This document shows positions 9,531 through 13,145 of a stretch of 13,145 nucleotides of DNA, piece after piece. Positions within the stretch are counted from its first letter, which is position 1; the number at the start of each line of letters is the position of its first letter. Origin of the DNA: an uncultured Clostridia bacterium (lineage in GTDB: Bacteria; Bacillota; Clostridia; UBA1381); the NCBI GenBank assembly GCA_934454215.1, contig CAKSGG010000093.1, positions 1 to 13,145 of the forward strand. The letters run 5' to 3'. Both the position numbers and the translations under genes were made by a program. The notes below the pieces were generated by a model. It had not been told where the DNA came from. It worked only from the letters and a program-made list of their open reading frames with translations, and searched no databases.

Positions 9531-9539
9531 ATTTGAATT

Positions 9540-9570
9540 TTTCACGGGGCGGCATAAGCCGCCCGTGAAA
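9540..9570 (-). other. GC-rich intercistronic hairpin
   Basis: The arms 9540-9553 and 9558-9570 pair over 13 base pairs with one bulged base and a four-base loop (ATAA on the plus strand, TTAT in the transcript). The stem is GC-rich (CGGGCGGC) in an AT-rich surrounding. It begins 13 bases after the stop codon of the 1016-residue gene and ends 9 bases before the GGAGG site of the next gene. In the direction of transcription the stem is followed by AAAAATTCAAATGG and not by a run of T, so it is not a classical intrinsic terminator. A role in 3'-end protection of the upstream message, pausing or uneven expression of the two genes fits better. The structure is seen directly; its role is inferred. 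Confidence 0.75.
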
Positions 9571-9583
9571 TTTGATATTTTAA

Positions 9584-12500
9584 TTAATTTTCATCTGCCG
9601 CAAGCGGTTTCATTGTCTGAACGCTATCCCAAACGAATGCCTTATAGCTTACAGCGTCTGACGGCTTTGCAATGCTTACGGAGTCGGAAGCCGCCGTATC
9701 TACATTTGCCGTTCCCTTTTTGCTGTTTATTCCGACAAGCTTGTTACTGCTGTCGTATGCCGCAATAATCAATACATAATCCTGTGCCTTATCTGTTGTA
9801 TTTGTGTACTCAAGATTTGCAATTGCATTATCTCCGCTTACATCAACAGACGGTGTAAACTTCAATATTATCTTGCCCAAAATTGCCTCGGCAGCGTCCT
9901 TCAGCGGTACATAAGCCTCATAATCATCTTTGCCTATATATGCTCTCTTGTACAGCTCCTCCGCTGCGTTTACGCCGTTTATAACGTCCTGTGCGTTATC
10001 CTTTGTAACCTCGCTTATTTCCGTTATATCGGCGATATTTCCCAACGTTTCAACAAGTACATCATTTGAGTAAGCCTGTGTTGTTGCCGCAAGAACATAA
10101 TAATTTGCCGTTGCATGAGGCAGCAATGTTATTGACTTAACAGTTTTATATGAGCTGTATGATTCCTCTGTCAATGAGTCTGCGTGCTTGTATCCGCCCA
10201 AATCAAATCCTACTGCTGTCAGTGTTGCGCCTGAGCTGTGCGGATATTCACCGTTAAATCCGTCTTTATATGTGTTTGTTTCGGAATCATAATGCGCATA
10301 TTTTACTCCTATGTTTGCTCTTTGCTGCCCTGTATACCATGTATCGTTTTTGCTTAAAATAGTCGAAATTTTCTCGCTTGTTCCGTCGGTATAATTTACA
10401 ATTGCTTCCGCTGCACTTCCCGTTTCAATATTAATACCGTCTGCATTTGCACTGTCAATAAGGAATGAAATGTGCTTAAGCATTTTTCCGTTTAAATTGA
10501 ATGTTACGCCTGTTCCGTTATCAGCCTCCGACGCAATCTTAACCGAGTCGTTTCCGTTACCCTTATTTCCTACAACCTTAAACGTTGAGCCTGTTTCATA
10601 ATCCGTAAGTGTCGTATTCGACGGTGCATTCAATACAATTGTATCAGCAATCGGCTGAATGAGGAAATTATCCTTACCGCTGTAATTTGACGGTCTTGTA
10701 TTTTCTCCGTCATTAATGCTTACTATAATGTCGCTGTCAAGCTTATTTGTGATGTCAAGATATTCGTCCTTCTGTCCGTCCGCCTGTTTAACAAGATTTG
10801 CAATGTTCTCAAAATCCGATTCAAGCGCAACGTTACGCTTCACAAGCTCCTGCGCATACAAATATGCCGTTCTTGCAAGCTCCGCGTCCTCGTCTGTAGA
10901 AACATAATCAAGCGCTCTTGCCTTTTCGATTACCGCCTGCATATCAGCGTTTGACATTGTTGATTCGGTAATTGCATAAATTATTGTCGGATACCCTTGA
11001 CCGCTGAATTCATATGATACCGGCGTTTTTGTTGTATCCAAATCTATAGCAAACATTCCCAAGCCGGCAGTCACACTGTCCGCACGCTCGACAATATATT
11101 TGCCGTCACTGTTCAACTTTGTTGCGTCATGGCGTGACCACACATTACCCATTACAACTCCCGCATAATTAGGATAGTTGCCATTAGCCTGCCACGAACG
11201 TCCGCCCAACATTATACTGTTAGTTTTGCTCGTTCCGTCAGCATAATTTACCTTTATCGTTGCACCGGCATATGAGCCTTGAACATCCCACGCAATGTAA
11301 AGCTTTTCGGCTTTTTCGCCGGATGCCTGAACCGTTACGGTTTCTTTGGCTGTTCCGTCCTCGTTTGTTTCCAGCATGATTGAGTCCTTTACGCCTGCGG
11401 CAAATCCTGCCTCATCTACTTCGAATGGTATATCGTTCTGCGCTTTTATTACGCCGTTGGCATATCCCCTGTCCTTCCATATCGAAGGTATTGTTGCGCC
11501 ATATTCCTTAAAGCTCTTTTCAACAGACGAACCTTCCGGTGCAATAACGTCCATATTTAACACGCTTGAAAGGTCAAGCGTATTATATGACGAATCAATC
11601 GGCTTTAATGTTGCAAGCACAGCCTTGAATGAATCTGCCGTAAAGCTTGTTCCTGCATATGACGCAAGTTTTGCTCCAAGAATATCGTCTCTCAGCAGTG
11701 TAACGTCAACATCAAACAGCGGAGCATATTCAACAACCTTTGCTTTTAATTCGCTTACATTCTGCGCCGTATTTACATCAGCAACGATTTTATCGACATC
11801 GTATACAGCCGTAAGCGTTGCGTCTTTCTGATAAGTTACATTGTCAGCATAGTAGTTATTTGCTTTTTCCCATATTCCGTAAGTTTTGGAAGGTCCGTAA
11901 ATAACGTCAAGCTTAACCTGATTATTCTCTTCTCCCGCTTTCAAGTCATCAATAACAACACCTGTAATATCCTTGCTGACATCATACACTTTAGTTGTCT
12001 GCACACCATAAGCTTTTTTTACGTTATTTGTATACGGTGCGTCCGTTATTCCGAATGTTGACGGTGATATTTTATCTATAAGAACTTTGGCATTCTCTCT
12101 GTTGAAAAACAGCTTATCTCGCCACGCCGTAAGCAGAGCCTCTACCTCCTCCTTTGTTCCGCCTTTTGTAACGTCTTCACTGCCGTTATTATATGTGTAA
12201 TACACTCCGTCCGCAGGCAACTCGTTCATTGTTGTTGTATAATACAAGCTCATTCCCATAATAGCGTCTTCAAGGTTTTCCTCGGTCTGTTCAACTCCAT
12301 CTGCCCACGCTCTTGCCAATTTCAGCTTTGGAATGTTAATTGTCAGGCTCTTTAACATATCGGGTGACGCAATAGTATACTGACTGTACATATCGTCCTG
12401 ATCTGTTCTTATATACTTATTTGTCACGCCGTTTTTATCTTCCCCAAGTTGATTCACAGACACTTCCGACATTTCTGTCATTGAATACTGACCGCCGTAA

Positions 12501-12634
12501 AGTACCAGCCAGTTTGACGGTGAATAAGTTTTTGTTACTGTGTTATCCGTATCTGCCGAAACGGGTACGTTCACAGCCGAAAGCACCATAGCTCCGGACA
12601 GCATAACAGATAACAGCTTACTTGTTTTTTTCAT
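9584..12634 (-). CDS. Secreted modular protein with three beta/helical repeat units, no visible anchor (1016 aa)
   Basis: A complete secreted protein with a signal peptide at about 1-27 (cleavage after VSA). I do not recognise the family. It appears to be built of three units, each a beta-rich domain followed by a short helical segment: unit A about 36-345, unit B about 350-620 and unit C about 627-922. Units B and C carry the motif NYADGTS (463-469) and NYTDGTS (747-753), and each beta domain ends in a similar strand (IIYAITES at 551-558, YYVLAATTQ at 845-853) before the helices. The last 94 residues (923-1016) form a separate beta domain with AQDYVLIIAAYD (950-961) and end in KAFVWDSVQTMKPL (998-1011), a C-terminal pattern I associate with secreted carbohydrate-active proteins of Clostridia. 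There is no SLH domain, LPxTG signal, transmembrane tail or lipobox, so it may be released or held by a partner. A GAGAGGAG site lies 8 bases before the ATG. It follows the sugar-binding protein gene by 26 bases, which points to a glycan-binding role. Confidence 0.85.
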   Translation of the reverse strand: MKKTSKLLSVMLSGAMVLSAVNVPVSADTDNTVTKTYSPSNWLVLYGGQYSMTEMSEVSVNQLGEDKNGVTNKYIRTDQDDMYSQYTIASPDMLKSLTINIPKLKLARAWADGVEQTEENLEDAIMGMSLYYTTTMNELPADGVYYTYNNGSEDVTKGGTKEEVEALLTAWRDKLFFNRENAKVLIDKISPSTFGITDAPYTNNVKKAYGVQTTKVYDVSKDITGVVIDDLKAGEENNQVKLDVIYGPSKTYGIWEKANNYYADNVTYQKDATLTAVYDVDKIVADVNTAQNVSELKAKVVEYAPLFDVDVTLLRDDILGAKLASYAGTSFTADSFKAVLATLKPIDSSYNTLDLSSVLNMDVIAPEGSSVEKSFKEYGATIPSIWKDRGYANGVIKAQNDIPFEVDEAGFAAGVKDSIMLETNEDGTAKETVTVQASGEKAEKLYIAWDVQGSYAGATIKVNYADGTSKTNSIMLGGRSWQANGNYPNYAGVVMGNVWSRHDATKLNSDGKYIVERADSVTAGLGMFAIDLDTTKTPVSYEFSGQGYPTIIYAITESTMSNADMQAVIEKARALDYVSTDEDAELARTAYLYAQELVKRNVALESDFENIANLVKQADGQKDEYLDITNKLDSDIIVSINDGENTRPSNYSGKDNFLIQPIADTIVLNAPSNTTLTDYETGSTFKVVGNKGNGNDSVKIASEADNGTGVTFNLNGKMLKHISFLIDSANADGINIETGSAAEAIVNYTDGTSEKISTILSKNDTWYTGQQRANIGVKYAHYDSETNTYKDGFNGEYPHSSGATLTAVGFDLGGYKHADSLTEESYSSYKTVKSITLLPHATANYYVLAATTQAYSNDVLVETLGNIADITEISEVTKDNAQDVINGVNAAEELYKRAYIGKDDYEAYVPLKDAAEAILGKIILKFTPSVDVSGDNAIANLEYTNTTDKAQDYVLIIAAYDSSNKLVGINSKKGTANVDTAASDSVSIAKPSDAVSYKAFVWDSVQTMKPLAADEN

Positions 12635-12660
12635 AAAAAATTCTCCTCTCTGATTTTGAA

Positions 12661-13145
12661 TTATTTATTTTCAATGAATTCATTGACCTGTTTTTCGCAT
12701 TCTGCCAGACACTCATCAATTCCGGCAGCCTTTGCTTTGCTCTTAAATTCTTCGAACTTAGCCTCCCAATCGGCATTAGTTCCGTTTGACAACGCATTGA
12801 AATATTCGTCCGCAACGGCATTCACCTGGTCCAGTTTATCCTGAATATTCTCGGTATTAAGCACAAAGCCTATAAATTCCGACTTTTTCTCAGCTTTATT
12901 CACATCTTCAAATACCCACTTTTTCATTGCTTCCGAATCGTATTGAGTTGTATACGAAAGCTCCGTATTTCCGATAATCCACTTCCACAAGCCGTAGTTA
13001 TCGGTTGATTTAGCCTGCATACCCTCATACGGTACTTCAATGCTGTCCTCACCCGTCTTTTTGTAGTGAGTACCCTCAATTCCATATGTAATCAGATTGT
13101 ACATTTCCTTATCGCTGTGCATAAGATTCAACACCTGCATTGCAG
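12661..13145 (-). CDS. ABC-transporter extracellular sugar-binding protein, C-terminal part (5' end cut off)
   Basis: The frame is open through the right edge; an internal Met at 13140 is not the true start, because the codon before it continues the protein (A-M-Q-V-L-N). About 161 residues are visible. They match the C-terminal part of family 1 solute-binding proteins of the LplA/YtcQ type, which end in a DUF3502-like region: LNLMHSDKEMYNLITYGIEG near the visible start, then YGLWKWIIGN, FVLNTENIQDKLDQVNAVAD, and the ending KAAGIDECLAECEKQVNEF. In this family the full protein is roughly 500 residues, an N-terminal lipoprotein that captures oligosaccharides outside the membrane and hands them to two permeases. 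The permease genes usually lie just upstream, here beyond the window. The sugar cannot be predicted from this fragment. The 26-base gap to the next gene, with a good ribosome binding site, supports one transcript. Confidence 0.88.
   Translation of the reverse strand, partial: AMQVLNLMHSDKEMYNLITYGIEGTHYKKTGEDSIEVPYEGMQAKSTDNYGLWKWIIGNTELSYTTQYDSEAMKKWVFEDVNKAEKKSEFIGFVLNTENIQDKLDQVNAVADEYFNALSNGTNADWEAKFEEFKSKAKAAGIDECLAECEKQVNEFIENK

Noticed and set aside
9540..9570. Rho-independent terminator ending a first transcript
   Set aside because: After the stem the minus strand reads AAAAATTCAAATGG, with no T tract. On the plus strand a weak T-rich stretch follows, but no plus-strand gene ends here.
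11346..11831. Open reading frame of 161 codons on the plus strand
   Set aside because: It lies wholly opposite the 1016-residue gene, and its Ser/Ala/Thr-rich product is typical of reverse-strand translation of a real gene.
12618..12821. 67-codon minus-strand frame crossing the gap between the binding protein and the 1016-residue gene
   Set aside because: It overlaps both genes out of frame, and its product has no recognisable features.

Overview
The window looks like part of the chromosome of a Gram-positive anaerobe of the Clostridia (Bacillota). The signs are strong AGGAG-type ribosome binding sites, moderately AT-rich coding sequence, S-layer homology (SLH) surface anchors, a YtcQ/LplA-type sugar-binding lipoprotein and a stalk-domain beta-helix protein. 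The overall style resembles gut or fibre-degrading Clostridia such as the pectin degrader Monoglobus. That placement is inferred from gene style and not from a marker gene.

All five genes are on the minus strand and run from the right edge to the left edge with short gaps, so they read as one operon. In transcription order they are: (1) the C-terminal end of an ABC-transporter extracellular sugar-binding protein (12661-13145, cut by the window edge); (2) a 1016-residue secreted modular protein without a visible anchor (9584-12634); (3) a 1497-residue secreted modular protein with three C-terminal SLH domains (5024-9517, start revised from 9532); (4) a 988-residue protein with N-terminal SLH domains and a long beta-rich body (2034-5000); (5) the N-terminal 668 residues of a secreted right-handed beta-helix protein that resembles glycoside hydrolase family 141 and carries a stalk-like domain (1-2006, cut by the window edge). 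Gaps are 26, 66, 23 and 27 bases. The 66-base gap holds a strong hairpin just before the ribosome binding site of the 1497-residue protein. No stretch over 300 bases lacks a gene, and I see no RNA gene, mobile element or CRISPR array.

Together the genes suggest a surface-attached glycan-use system: a beta-helix enzyme trims a polysaccharide, two or three very large S-layer or secreted proteins hold or present the glycan, and the binding protein delivers oligosaccharides to a permease whose genes probably lie beyond the right edge. The least described part is the pair of large modular proteins. They share repeated units of beta-sandwich plus helical segment, with a recurring N-Y-x-x-G-x-S motif, and they also share a second beta domain. 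I do not recognise a named function for these units.
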